DNA from: Crocinitomix sp.
Lineage (GTDB): Bacteria; Bacteroidota; Bacteroidia; Flavobacteriales_D; Crocinitomicaceae
Direction: 5' to 3'
Length of the DNA stretch: 33,375 bases
NCBI GenBank assembly: GCA_015662905.1
Contig: DQTE01000241.1
Location: 1-33,375, forward strand
Of this stretch, positions 16,206 through 25,231 are shown one piece after another. Position numbers and translations under genes: made by a program. The notes beneath the pieces are model-generated. The model ran no database searches, was not told the origin of the DNA, and was given only the letters and a program-made list of their open reading frames with translations. Numbering within the stretch: position 1 is the first letter of the stretch; the number at the start of each line of letters is the position of its first letter.

Positions 16206-18380
16206 TTGAAAAATGTTTTTATAACATATAGTCTATTATTGATAGGATTAATAAGTTTTTCTACATCTTATAGTCAGTTTGATACATTAAGTAATGTGTT
16301 TAAACCAAGAATAGGCATAGGGAGTGGTCCAATGACTTATTATGGAGAGGTGCAAAATTATCAAATAGGGAAATCACCATTGGTAAATAGAATGGGAGGC
16401 TCAATATTTGTAAATGCTCCTCTGTCAAAATATTTTAATTTAGAGTTTATAGCATTGTATGGAAAAGTAACTGTAAATGAAAGAACATTAGCAAGAAATC
16501 TTAATTTTGAGTCAAGAATTAGAGCAAATTCTCTAATGTTATACTATAATTTTTACCCAATATTATCAGGATTAAACAAAACGTTTACCCCTTTAATAGG
16601 TGTTGGTTTTTCCTCTATTGAATTTTTATCCAAATCAGATTTGTATGATGCTAACGGAATGATGTATTATTATTGGTCAGATGGTTCTATAATGAGTACA
16701 CCTGAAAATGACCCAAGTGCCAGCAATGCAATTCCTCTCAAAAGAGATTATACATACGAAACAGATTTAAGAGAGCAAAATATTGATGGATTAGGAAAAT
16801 ATAGAGAACAATCATTTGCAGTTCCATTTACATTAGGAGGAGAATGGCACATAGCAAAACGTTTTGATTTTAGAGTTTCAACTACGTTATATTTTACATT
16901 TACAGATTTAATTGATAATATTTCTCCTGCAGGTACTGGGGTTAGAAAAGGAGATGATAGAAACGATTATTTTATGTTTACTTCTGTTTCGTTGAGTTAT
17001 GATTTAGAGTTTGGTAAATTTAAAAATAATCAAAGTGATGATGTAGATGATGAAATGTGGTTGGCTGAATTTGATCAAACAGACACAGACCAAGATGGTG
17101 TGCCAGATTACAAAGATAAATGTGTGAGAACACCAATTGAAGCTTTAGTAGATGAAGATGGTTGTCCTCTAGATTCTGATGGAGATGGAGTGGCAGATTA
17201 TTATGATGAAGAATTAGATACACCTGAAGGGAATTTTGTAAACGAATATGGCGTAACTATAACAGAAGAAGAGTGGTTAAAACAAATGGCTTTATTTAAT
17301 GATACAACAGGATTATTGCACGATTTTAAAGAAGAGTTTACTAGAATAAATTGGAGAGATAAATATGGTAATACAAAAGAAAGAGTAGAAGATCATATTC
17401 CTAAAAATTATGTAATTATTATAGGAAAAGAACATAAATTGGTGACTTCTAATCAGCTATCAAAATATTTAGGTTGGAATGATTTTAAAACTATTGTAAA
17501 AGGAGATACAGTTTACTATATCTTGGGTGAATATGAAAAAATAGAAGATGCCGTTTCTGCAAAAACTGGTTTAGAGAATGAAGGTGTAGAGGTTCAAATT
17601 ATAGGACGCTCAACTCACGATAATACCAATTACATACCTGTTGATAGTGCTGTAGTCGCAAAGATTGAAAAATTAAACATCCAAAATGGTAAAGAACAAC
17701 CAGATTTTAGTAAAGAAACAGAAGTCTATAGAGTTCAAGTAGGAGCGTTTAAAAGAAAAATCAACACTGAAGAATTGTTTCCTGATATAGATATTTTAGC
17801 TGTTCAGGGTAAAGATGGAATTACAAGGTATTATACAGGGAATCTTGATACTTATGAATCAGCAGAAAATGAAAGAAAAAGACTGGCATCTAAAGGCTAT
17901 AAAACAGCTTTTGTAACTGTATATAAAAACCATGAGCGAATTACATTAAAAGAAGCAGGAGTTAATCTGCCTTCAAATTATTCTGAAGAAAAAGATTTAG
18001 AAACATTTGAAAATAATACCAATGAGATTAATAATGAGCAAAATTCTGAGGGAGGGAGTAACGAAAATACTGATGTAAATAACAATTCTGCTAATAAAAT
18101 TGATATGAATGATGTTAAATATAGAGTAATGTTAGGCAGATTTAATGGAGAGGTCCCAGTTGAAATTATTGATATTTATATACGATTAGGTGGGGTAAAA
18201 CCTGTCAAAAATTCTGATGGGTCAACAACTTACTACTCTAAAGTAGTTTTCACTAGGGCAGAAGCAGAAGGGCTTATTAAGGATTATAGTGAATATGGCT
18301 TGGAAAATATGTCAATAATATACCAGTATAAAGATAAATATTACTCACCTAAAGAATTTAAGGTATTACAAGGTGAATAA
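16206..18380 (+). CDS. Outer-membrane beta-barrel protein with TSP3 repeats and SPOR domains, TTG start
   Basis: The 724 residues begin with a signal peptide ending near SYSQ. Residues about 25-280 are Gly/aromatic-alternating strands with a beta-barrel pattern. At about 290-335 lie two thrombospondin type-3-like Ca-binding repeats (DTDQDGVPD, DSDGDGVAD). The C-terminal half holds a clear SPOR domain (YRVQVGAFKRK, about 508-575) and two SPOR-like units, one before it (about 400-466) and one after (YRVMLGRFNG, about 637-708), the latter two joined by an Asn-rich linker. SPOR domains bind peptidoglycan glycan strands stripped of peptides. The TTG start follows the PD40 stop by 2 bases and is needed to give a normal signal peptide. 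A link between outer membrane and cell wall is inference. Confidence 0.82.
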   Translation: MKNVFITYSLLLIGLISFSTSYSQFDTLSNVFKPRIGIGSGPMTYYGEVQNYQIGKSPLVNRMGGSIFVNAPLSKYFNLEFIALYGKVTVNERTLARNLNFESRIRANSLMLYYNFYPILSGLNKTFTPLIGVGFSSIEFLSKSDLYDANGMMYYYWSDGSIMSTPENDPSASNAIPLKRDYTYETDLREQNIDGLGKYREQSFAVPFTLGGEWHIAKRFDFRVSTTLYFTFTDLIDNISPAGTGVRKGDDRNDYFMFTSVSLSYDLEFGKFKNNQSDDVDDEMWLAEFDQTDTDQDGVPDYKDKCVRTPIEALVDEDGCPLDSDGDGVADYYDEELDTPEGNFVNEYGVTITEEEWLKQMALFNDTTGLLHDFKEEFTRINWRDKYGNTKERVEDHIPKNYVIIIGKEHKLVTSNQLSKYLGWNDFKTIVKGDTVYYILGEYEKIEDAVSAKTGLENEGVEVQIIGRSTHDNTNYIPVDSAVVAKIEKLNIQNGKEQPDFSKETEVYRVQVGAFKRKINTEELFPDIDILAVQGKDGITRYYTGNLDTYESAENERKRLASKGYKTAFVTVYKNHERITLKEAGVNLPSNYSEEKDLETFENNTNEINNEQNSEGGSNENTDVNNNSANKIDMNDVKYRVMLGRFNGEVPVEIIDIYIRLGGVKPVKNSDGSTTYYSKVVFTRAEAEGLIKDYSEYGLENMSIIYQYKDKYYSPKEFKVLQGE

Positions 18381-18556
18381 GAAGTAGAGTGTGTATCTAA
18401 AAAATAACATCTATATTGCTATATACTTATACATTAAGAGTTAAGAGTATTTAGTTAAAATTTACAATCATACCTAAAGCAATATAAATATAAATTTACA
18501 AATATTCTGTTGTAGATCAGATCATCTTATAGCATAGCGGTGTTTTGTTACTTACC

Positions 18557-19330
18557 TCAATCTTTATGAACCACGTAAAGTAGTTCAGTTTTTGGAATAC
18601 GATAACGCTCAAATTTTTCAGCAGGAAGCTCTTTACTAAAATCAACAATCTCTACCCTAAAACCTGCTTCTTCAAGACGTTTGGGGTAATTTAAGCCATA
18701 AAGTCTAACGTGGTCATATTGCCAAAAGTGTTTTTCTCTCTCTTTAGGGTCAGTTATACTCCAATCTTCATACGTTTCTGTTCTGCTAATATCAATAGGA
18801 ACTTGCATAATGCCCCAGCCACCAGGCTTTAAAATTCTGTACAATTCTTTCATACATTGCAAATCATCCTTTACATGTTCCATAACATGGTTGCAAAATA
18901 TAACATCATATTGATTGTCTTCCAATGGAATTTTATGTAAATCAAAATGTAAATCAGCAATGGGAGAAACTAAATCACCAGTTGTATAATCAAGATTATT
19001 TTGTTTTTTAAATAATGGATAAAAACATTGCTCAGGAGCAATATGCATTACCTTTAAATTTTGTTTAGTAAAAAAATCGGACTTATTTTTTAAATACAAC
19101 CACATTACCCTATGACGTTCTAAGGTTAAATCATAAGGGCATAAAACATTCTCTCTGTGTGCCACATCAGACCCGTAAGATAAAAATTTACGAAACGACT
19201 TTTCACAAACAGGACATTCTACCTTATTGCCTTTATAAAACCAAGGAGCAAAAAACTTAAAAATGTAGCTTAACCTTATTAATAAAGGTCTAGGAAGGTG
19301 GTTAAGTAGATATTTATATAATTTTTTCAT
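18557..19330 (-). CDS. Class I SAM-dependent methyltransferase (Methyltransf_11 type)
   Basis: The 257 residues start with a basic, hydrophobic N-terminus, then a CPVC pair near residue 40 and a further C around 64 that may bind a metal, followed by a Rossmann methyltransferase domain. The segment DLHFDLHKIPLED, then DVIFCNHVMEHV and the LKPGGWGIMQVP motif, matches motifs II-III of Methyltransf_11. Substrate is not evident. Small methyltransferases of this kind often modify lipids or surface sugars; neighbours (mpl, FkbM, sugar dehydratase) make an envelope glycan substrate plausible but unproven. Monocistronic, divergent from mpl. Confidence 0.85.
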   Translation of the reverse strand: MKKLYKYLLNHLPRPLLIRLSYIFKFFAPWFYKGNKVECPVCEKSFRKFLSYGSDVAHRENVLCPYDLTLERHRVMWLYLKNKSDFFTKQNLKVMHIAPEQCFYPLFKKQNNLDYTTGDLVSPIADLHFDLHKIPLEDNQYDVIFCNHVMEHVKDDLQCMKELYRILKPGGWGIMQVPIDISRTETYEDWSITDPKEREKHFWQYDHVRLYGLNYPKRLEEAGFRVEIVDFSKELPAEKFERYRIPKTELLYVVHKD

Positions 19331-19493
19331 TAAATCAAATTAAATTCGCTAAGATAAACAAAATCTAATACTTAATTCATAAGGATTAAATACTTTTACA
19401 CTTTTAGCATTAACCAACTTAACACTGTTAGTAAGTCTTTAGAATGTTATTATTTACAGGACTAAAAAAAAGTAGTTTTACAAAAAAACATTT

Positions 19494-20849
19494 ATGCATG
19501 TTCATTTTATTGCAATAGGAGGTAGTGCAATGCACAATTTAGCCATAGCTTTAAAACGTAAAGGGTATAAGGTTACAGGTTCAGATGATGAAATTTTTGA
19601 GCCCTCAAAAAGCAGACTGTTAAAAGAAGATATTTTACCCGAAAAAATGGGGTGGAATGAGGCTAATATTAATAAAAATATTGATGCCATTATTTTAGGA
19701 ATGCATGCAAGAAAAAACAATCCTGAATTATTAAAAGCACAAAGATTAGGATTAAAAATTTACTCTTATCCTGAATTTATTTACAATCAATCAAAAGACA
19801 AAATAAGAATTGTTATAGGAGGTAGCCACGGTAAAACTTCAATCACATCAATGATTTTACACGTTATGGCTGAGTTAAAAATAAAAACTGATTTTTTAGT
19901 AGGTGCACTACTCGATGGTTTTGATTGTATGGTTCAACTATCAGATGCAAAATATATAGTCATAGAAGGAGATGAATATTTATCCTCTCCAATAGATTTA
20001 AAACCAAAGTTTCATTGGTACGCTCCACATATTGCCTTAATAAGTGGTATTGCTTGGGACCATATAAACGTATTTCCAACCTTTGAAAATTATGTAGAAC
20101 AGTTTAAAATTTTTACAGATAAGATTGAGCAAAACGGTAAACTAATATTTTTTTCTTGTGATAAAGAATTAACAAAAATTGCTGAAAACGCAAGAATTGA
20201 TATTCAAGGTATTTTATACGATACACCATCATATATGATAAAAGAAGGTATTACATATCTTATTGATGGAACAAAAAAGTACCCATTACAAGTTTTTGGT
20301 AAACATAATTTGCAAAATATATTAGGTGCTAAATTGGTGTTAAATCAAATTGGTGTTAAAGATGATGATTTTTATTTCGCTATAAGCAAATTTAAGGGTG
20401 CATCTAAAAGACTTGAAACTATTGCTCAAAATAAAAATACTTTAATTTTTAAAGATTTTGCTCACTCACCATCTAAACTAAAAGCAACTGTTCAAGCCGT
20501 TAAAGAGCAATACCCTAATAGAAAACTTATTGCTTGTATGGAGCTACACACATTTTCGTCTCTAAAAAAAGAGTTTTTACCCCAGTATAAAAATTGTATG
20601 CAAAATGCAGATAAAGCTTATGTTTATTTTAACCCAAAAGTAGTTGAACATAAAAAGTTAGAGCCTATTACCCCCAAAATGATAAAAGAGGCTTTTGCTA
20701 CAGATAATGTTGAGGTATATACAGATTCCGAACAATTAATGAAAACTTTAACAAATGAAAATCTTGTAAATACAAATTTATTATTGATGAGTTCGGGGAA
20801 TTTTAATGGCGTAGATTTGAATACATTTGCTGATAATTTATTAAAATAG
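19494..20849 (+). CDS. mpl: UDP-N-acetylmuramate:tripeptide ligase, Mpl-type Mur ligase
   Basis: The 451 residues begin with HVHFIAIGGSAMHNLA, the N-terminal Rossmann motif of MurC/Mpl ligases, then carry the ATP-binding GGSHGKTSITS (about 108-118) and the central EGDEYLSS and SGIAWDHINVFP motifs. The GDEYLSS and 'ILGMHARKNNPELLKA' segments fit the recycling enzyme Mpl more than biosynthetic MurC. Mpl joins UDP-MurNAc to recovered L-Ala-D-Glu-mDAP in the cytosol, returning murein peptide to wall synthesis. Other recycling genes (ampG, ampD, nagZ) are not in the window. The stop directly abuts the FkbM gene. Confidence 0.8.
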   Translation: MHVHFIAIGGSAMHNLAIALKRKGYKVTGSDDEIFEPSKSRLLKEDILPEKMGWNEANINKNIDAIILGMHARKNNPELLKAQRLGLKIYSYPEFIYNQSKDKIRIVIGGSHGKTSITSMILHVMAELKIKTDFLVGALLDGFDCMVQLSDAKYIVIEGDEYLSSPIDLKPKFHWYAPHIALISGIAWDHINVFPTFENYVEQFKIFTDKIEQNGKLIFFSCDKELTKIAENARIDIQGILYDTPSYMIKEGITYLIDGTKKYPLQVFGKHNLQNILGAKLVLNQIGVKDDDFYFAISKFKGASKRLETIAQNKNTLIFKDFAHSPSKLKATVQAVKEQYPNRKLIACMELHTFSSLKKEFLPQYKNCMQNADKAYVYFNPKVVEHKKLEPITPKMIKEAFATDNVEVYTDSEQLMKTLTNENLVNTNLLLMSSGNFNGVDLNTFADNLLK

Positions 20850-21608
20850 ATGAAAATAATTAGAAAATTACTTGTAAAAATAGTTGGGATTAAAACCTAT
20901 TTAACTTGGGTAAGTAAAATTTATATAACACTTATAAAATTAGGGTTTTCTAAAAAGAAATACAGTGAATTATATTTCATACAAACACTTGTTAAATCAG
21001 GTGATACTGTACTCGATATAGGGGCGAACTTAGGATATTATTCATATTTTTTTGCTAAAAAAATTGGAAAGCAAGGACAATTATTAGCTATAGAGCCTAT
21101 ACCATTATTTGCCAAAATATGGAAAAAAAATCTGAAAAAATATAGTAACTACAATTTAAAACTCTTCAACTGTGCATTAGGAAGTGAATCAAAAAATAAA
21201 GTAAAAATGTCAATTCCTATTGTTGATGGAGTAGTAAGGCATGGTTTAACAAAGGTAGAAGGTCAAGGTGATGAAAATTGGGAGAGTTTAATTGATTATG
21301 AGGTGCCAATGCAGGTGGGAGATGAGTTAATCGAAAAAGAAAACTTAACAGCGTTAAATTATATTAAATGTGATGTCGAAGGCTATGAACACTACGTAAT
21401 CCCATCATTAAAGCAAACCATTTTAAAATTTAAGCCCCTAATTCAAATTGAACTTAATGGCAAAGAGAACAGACAAACAGTAGCAGACTTTTTATTCGAT
21501 TTGAAGTATGAAGTCTATATTTTAGAAAAGAACAAACTAAATAAAATAACCCCAAATCAAATACACAACTATAACCAAGATTTTTATTTCATTCCCCAAA
21601 AAAAGTAA
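20850..21608 (+). CDS. FkbM-family methyltransferase
   Basis: The 252 residues carry the FkbM signature: VLDIGANLGYYS at about residues 54-65 (SAM-binding motif I), AIEPIP about 25 residues later, and the family-specific IKCDVEGYE and PLIQIELNG motifs in the second half. FkbM enzymes O-methylate sugars or other secondary products, often in surface polysaccharides. It starts on the base following the mpl stop, so the two are co-transcribed and coupled. It ends 31 bases before the convergent SPFH gene. Substrate is unknown. Confidence 0.88.
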   Translation: MKIIRKLLVKIVGIKTYLTWVSKIYITLIKLGFSKKKYSELYFIQTLVKSGDTVLDIGANLGYYSYFFAKKIGKQGQLLAIEPIPLFAKIWKKNLKKYSNYNLKLFNCALGSESKNKVKMSIPIVDGVVRHGLTKVEGQGDENWESLIDYEVPMQVGDELIEKENLTALNYIKCDVEGYEHYVIPSLKQTILKFKPLIQIELNGKENRQTVADFLFDLKYEVYILEKNKLNKITPNQIHNYNQDFYFIPQKK

Positions 21609-21639
21609 ACCTCTCCACTAACTCACTTTCAACTAAAAA

Positions 21640-22587
21640 CTAAACCTCCCCTTCCGCTAGTAAATCATCATCATCTATATCCTTACTCATTTTTTGACCA
21701 AAAGCAGTACCAGCAATAATTTGTTGTTGAAAATCTGCCATAGCACCTGGCGAATGAGGCATTAACATAGTTGTGTTTTTACCATTAGCGCCAATATTAT
21801 TAAGCGTATCAAAGTATTGAGTTAATAATACAAATTGCATTACCTCCTCATGAGTAATTGATTTTAATGACTTTTGAAAATCTTCAACAGACTCTTTAAA
21901 CCCTCTAACAATTTCCAAACGTTGTTGCGCAATACCTTCTCCACTTAGTCTTTTTGATTCAGCATCAGCCTCAGCTGCTTTTACCACTCTAATCTTTGCA
22001 CCTTCAGCTTCTTCCATAGCCGCCTCTTTATCTCTTTTGGCAGCATTAATTCTATTCATTGATTCTTTTACATGCGCATCAGGGTCAATATCCGTTATCA
22101 ATGCTTTTATAATTGAATAACCATAATCGTCCATAGAATCAGATAAATTTTGCCTAACAGCAATAGCAATGTCTTCTTTTTTGGCAAAAACATCATCTAA
22201 TTCCATCTTAGGAACTTCAGATCTAACATCATCAAAAATATATGATGCTATTTGATTCCTAGCGTTATCCAAAGCGTAAAAAGCTTCCCATAACTTGTCA
22301 TTCATAACTTGGTATTGAACAGAAACTCTTAAATGAACAAATACATCATCTTGCGTTTTGGTTTCTACATCAACATCTAACTGTTGAACACGCATGTTTA
22401 AAACGCCCGCTTTGGTATCAATATAAGGAATAATAAAGCTCAAACCAGGGCGCATCACTTTTTTAAATTTACCCAAGCGTTGTACAACAACATAACTCTT
22501 TTCTTTAACTAAAACAACCGATTTTATTATTAAAAATAAGACGAACAAACCGCCTATAATTATTGGTAATGATTCTTGTATATACAT
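21640..22587 (-). CDS. SPFH (stomatin/prohibitin/HIR-like) membrane protein
   Basis: The 315 residues begin with one transmembrane helix (about 8-27), then the SPFH/band 7 domain (about 28-200) with the usual PGLSFIIPYID, and a coiled-coil, Ala/Glu-rich segment (NAAKRDKEAAMEEAEGAK) before a short C-terminal tail. The C-terminal MPHSPGA resembles plant HIR-like members. SPFH proteins oligomerise into membrane scaffolds and regulate membrane proteases; no nfeD, yuaF or ftsH partner is adjacent. The upstream promoter is the best in the window, with both -33 and -7 elements at ideal spacing. Confidence 0.92.
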   Translation of the reverse strand: MYIQESLPIIIGGLFVLFLIIKSVVLVKEKSYVVVQRLGKFKKVMRPGLSFIIPYIDTKAGVLNMRVQQLDVDVETKTQDDVFVHLRVSVQYQVMNDKLWEAFYALDNARNQIASYIFDDVRSEVPKMELDDVFAKKEDIAIAVRQNLSDSMDDYGYSIIKALITDIDPDAHVKESMNRINAAKRDKEAAMEEAEGAKIRVVKAAEADAESKRLSGEGIAQQRLEIVRGFKESVEDFQKSLKSITHEEVMQFVLLTQYFDTLNNIGANGKNTTMLMPHSPGAMADFQQQIIAGTAFGQKMSKDIDDDDLLAEGEV

Positions 22588-22603
22588 TTTATTTTATTTT
22601 TAA

Positions 22604-22633
22604 CAAATATAGCTTTTATTTTTATAAAAACAA
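22604..22633 (-). promoter_or_regulatory. Predicted promoter of the SPFH gene, TTG-N19-TATATTTG
   Basis: On the minus strand a TTG (22633-22631) is followed after exactly 19 bases by TATATTTG (22611-22604), the full Bacteroidota sigma-A consensus. The ATG lies 16 bases further on. This is the only promoter here with both elements in place. Confidence 0.7.
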
Positions 22634-22690
22634 TAACATTCTATGGAATAATTTAAAAAATGAATCTAAATATAAACTTAAATCCTCAAG

Positions 22691-22698
22691 TATGTTTG
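22691..22698 (+). promoter_or_regulatory. Predicted -7 element of the 22.7-kb zinc-finger-like gene (TATGTTTG)
   Basis: TATGTTTG matches TAnnTTTG and lies 44 bases upstream of the ATG at 22743. No matching -33 element. Confidence 0.4.
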
Positions 22699-22742
22699 CA
22701 GTAGAAGATATTTTACGGATTTAAGGTATAAAACAAATAAAA

Positions 22743-23111
22743 ATGGAAAAATTAAAAATAACCTATCAAACCTATCAATGTCATGAAAATTGGAATAATT
22801 TTACACCAACACAACAAGGAGCTTTTTGTAAAAAATGTCAAATAGATGTCAAAGACTTTTCAAATTTATCAAACAGTGAAATTAAAAGATTTTTAGAGTT
22901 GAATAAATCTAAACATTTATGTGGTAAATTTGGAGCATCACAAATTATAAATCTTAATAATGATACTGAATTGTGGCATACAACAACACCAAAAATAATA
23001 CAAACTAAATTTGTGTTTTCTATACTAATAGCTTTTGGATTAACATTGTTTTCTTGCACAACTAAGCATCAAAAACACCAAATAGAAAAGTTAGCTAAGC
23101 AAGCATATTAA
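22743..23111 (+). CDS. Small Cys-rich membrane protein, probably frameshifted near its end
   Basis: I recognise the N-terminal pattern but not a name: C-x3-W-N-N-F, then GAFCKKCQIDVKDFSNLS and, later, HLCGKFGASQI, a layout common in Bacteroidota membrane proteins and likely to bind zinc through C15, C29, C32 and C60. A single hydrophobic segment (about 90-107, KFVFSILIAFGLTLFSC) follows, then a short tail ending in KLAKQAY. The reading frame then ends, but the +1 frame stays open for 33 codons of similar composition. Both frames join if one copy of a duplicated AAGC (23097-23104) is removed. The gene is therefore either truncated by a recent 4-bp duplication or the extension is accidental. 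Monocistronic, divergent from SPFH. Confidence 0.7.
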   Translation: MEKLKITYQTYQCHENWNNFTPTQQGAFCKKCQIDVKDFSNLSNSEIKRFLELNKSKHLCGKFGASQIINLNNDTELWHTTTPKIIQTKFVFSILIAFGLTLFSCTTKHQKHQIEKLAKQAY

Positions 23112-23208
23112 ATCAAAATTAATTACAAATCCAAATAGCTCAATAAAAGAAGAGATTGTAAAAGATTTTATTAAAACAGAACAACCAAAACAAAGCAAGA
23201 AAGCTTAA
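23097..23208 (+). pseudogene. Apparent lost C-terminal tail of the 22743 gene in the +1 frame
   Basis: AAGC is directly duplicated at 23097-23104. Skipping one copy continues the upstream frame through 'HIKSKLITNPNSS' and 'KEEIVKDFIKTEQPKQSK' to a TAA at 23206-23208. The hydrophilic, Lys/Glu-rich composition is what an extracytoplasmic tail would have. The evidence is one frame and one duplication only. Confidence 0.35.
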
Positions 23209-23314
23209 AACTTATTAAGTTTGATTAATAAATTATACGCTTGTGTTATTTTAAGGTATATATATTTTTTGTATCTTTTTAGATAAAATCAACGTAATTA
23301 GCTAAGCAAATAAT

Positions 23315-23322
23315 TACCTTTG
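23315..23322 (+). promoter_or_regulatory. Predicted -7 element of the polysaccharide operon (TACCTTTG)
   Basis: TACCTTTG fits TAnnTTTG and ends only 4 bases before the GTG start at 23327. If it is used, the transcript would be leaderless or nearly so. Confidence 0.5.
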
Positions 23323-23326
23323 TATA

Positions 23327-25231
23327 GTGATATTTAAACTACCCTCTCAAAATACACCAAGATGGCTCATATTTACTATGGACATAGTTATTGCTTTCGT
23401 AGCTTTAGTCTTTGCGTATTTAGTAAGATTTGATGCCAAAGAAATCCCCTTCGACCAAGAATTGGAAATTTTTAAAAAAGGACTACCTGTTTTTTTATTG
23501 GTAAGAGGAGGTGTCTTCTATGTTTTCGGTATTTTTAAAGGTATTATCAGACACACAAGCTTTGAAGATATGAAACGTGTTTTTTTGTCTGTAACCTTTG
23601 GAACACTTATTTTATTCTTTATCTCCTTTACCAAGCACTTTTACTTTGAAACTTCATTTTTATTTCCAACTACAGTTATTTTTGCCGAATATTTTATTTG
23701 TATCTTTTTATTGATAGTTGTTAGAATTGCCGTAAAATTAATTTATGTTGAAGGCTTAAAAGACAACAAAAAAATGATTCCTACAGTCATTTATGGTGCA
23801 GGCATTTATGGTTTAATTACAAAACATACCTTAGAAAAAGATACACGTTTAAATTCAAATGTAATTTGTTTCATTGATGATGATGAAAAAATGATTAAAA
23901 ACAGGTTGGAGGGACTAAAAATTGGCCATACATCTTCCTTAGAGAAAATTATTAAAAAACGTGGAATTAAAAGACTAATTGTAGCCATTAAAAGACCTAA
24001 TAATATAAATAAAAGAAAAGTAATTGATATTTGTTTAGCTAACAATGTTGAAGTTTTAAACGTACCTGATCCACGGCAATGGATAGATGGTACTTTTTCA
24101 TCTAAACAGATTAAACCCATTAAAATTGAACATCTTTTAGGACGCGAACCAATTAAATTAGACAAAGATTTATTAGATGATGAATTTAGAAATAAAACTA
24201 TCCTTGTAACTGGAGCTGCAGGAAGTATTGGTAGCGAAATTGTAAGGCAATTGACACATTACCAGCCCAAAAAAGTAATTATGCTCGATCAAGGCGAATC
24301 TCCATTATATGATTTACAAATGGAGTTAAAAGAAAACAATAAAATTCACCTAACGGAAACAGTAATAGGGGACATAAGAAATCATAAAAGATTAGAAAAT
24401 GTTTTTAAAACTTTCAAGCCTCAAATAGTTTTTCATGCAGCGGCATATAAACATGTGCCTTTAATGGAAGATAATCCGTCTGAAGCAATTTTAACCAATG
24501 TGCAAGGAACAAAAAATCTGGTAGATTTAGCTCATAAATATAAAGTTGAAAAGTTTGTCCAAGTATCTACGGATAAAGCTGTCAATCCCACAAATGTAAT
24601 GGGGTGCTCTAAACGAATAGCTGAAATTTATGCACAATCTATGAATGAAAAATCTACCACAAAGTATATAACCACTAGGTTTGGAAATGTGTTAGGGAGT
24701 AATGGGTCTGTTATCCCTCTATTTAAAAGACAAATAGAAGCAGGTGGTCCAGTAACAGTAACGGATAAAAAAATTACACGCTTTTTTATGACAATTCCTG
24801 AAGCTTGTCAATTGGTTTTAGAGGCCGGTTTAATGGGTGAGGGAGGTGAAATATTTGTATTTGACATGGGTGAAAGTGTCAAAATTTATGATTTGGCACT
24901 TAAAATGATTAAACTATCAGGGCTTGAAGTTGATAAGGATATTAAAATAAAAATAACAGGGTTAAGACCTGGTGAAAAATTATATGAGGAATTATTGGCT
25001 AATGAAGAAAACACAATGCCTACACATCATCCCCAAATATTAAAAGCGAAAGTGAGAACTTACAATTTTGAAAATATTGAAAAAGAAATTAATGAGTTAA
25101 CCAATATGTTTGGCAAGCAAATTAATGACAATATTGTAATTAAAATGAAGCAAATAGTTCCAGAGTTTATTTCAAATAATTCAACTTATTCTAAATTTGA
25201 CAAAAATGATAACAACACCAATACAAATTAG
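23327..25231 (+). CDS. Membrane-bound nucleotide-sugar 4,6-dehydratase (CapD/PglF/WbpM family), GTG start
   Basis: The 634 residues have four N-terminal transmembrane helices (about 15-35, 48-66, 79-98, 107-130), then a CoA-binding-like Rossmann domain (YGAGIYG) and a catalytic short-chain dehydrogenase domain with GAAGSIGS (about 296-303), YKHVPLMED and STDKAVNPTNVMGCSKR. The Met-x3-Lys in NVMGCSKR, in place of the usual Tyr-x3-Lys, is the mark of UDP-GlcNAc 4,6-dehydratases that start bacillosamine, QuiNAc and similar deoxyamino sugars. Product and acceptor are inference. The next gene overlaps its last 26 bases. The GTG is the first possible start that keeps the homologous N-terminus; the next ATG (23378) would cut the first membrane helix. 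Confidence 0.92.
   Translation: MIFKLPSQNTPRWLIFTMDIVIAFVALVFAYLVRFDAKEIPFDQELEIFKKGLPVFLLVRGGVFYVFGIFKGIIRHTSFEDMKRVFLSVTFGTLILFFISFTKHFYFETSFLFPTTVIFAEYFICIFLLIVVRIAVKLIYVEGLKDNKKMIPTVIYGAGIYGLITKHTLEKDTRLNSNVICFIDDDEKMIKNRLEGLKIGHTSSLEKIIKKRGIKRLIVAIKRPNNINKRKVIDICLANNVEVLNVPDPRQWIDGTFSSKQIKPIKIEHLLGREPIKLDKDLLDDEFRNKTILVTGAAGSIGSEIVRQLTHYQPKKVIMLDQGESPLYDLQMELKENNKIHLTETVIGDIRNHKRLENVFKTFKPQIVFHAAAYKHVPLMEDNPSEAILTNVQGTKNLVDLAHKYKVEKFVQVSTDKAVNPTNVMGCSKRIAEIYAQSMNEKSTTKYITTRFGNVLGSNGSVIPLFKRQIEAGGPVTVTDKKITRFFMTIPEACQLVLEAGLMGEGGEIFVFDMGESVKIYDLALKMIKLSGLEVDKDIKIKITGLRPGEKLYEELLANEENTMPTHHPQILKAKVRTYNFENIEKEINELTNMFGKQINDNIVIKMKQIVPEFISNNSTYSKFDKNDNNTNTN

Noticed and set aside
18381-18556. 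Terminator between the SPOR and methyltransferase genes
   Set aside because: I looked for a stem with a T run and found none convincing.
23091-23309. 12-bp direct repeat TTAGCTAAGCAA at 23091-23102 and 23298-23309
   Set aside because: It is short and AT-rich, and no element boundary or target duplication fits it.
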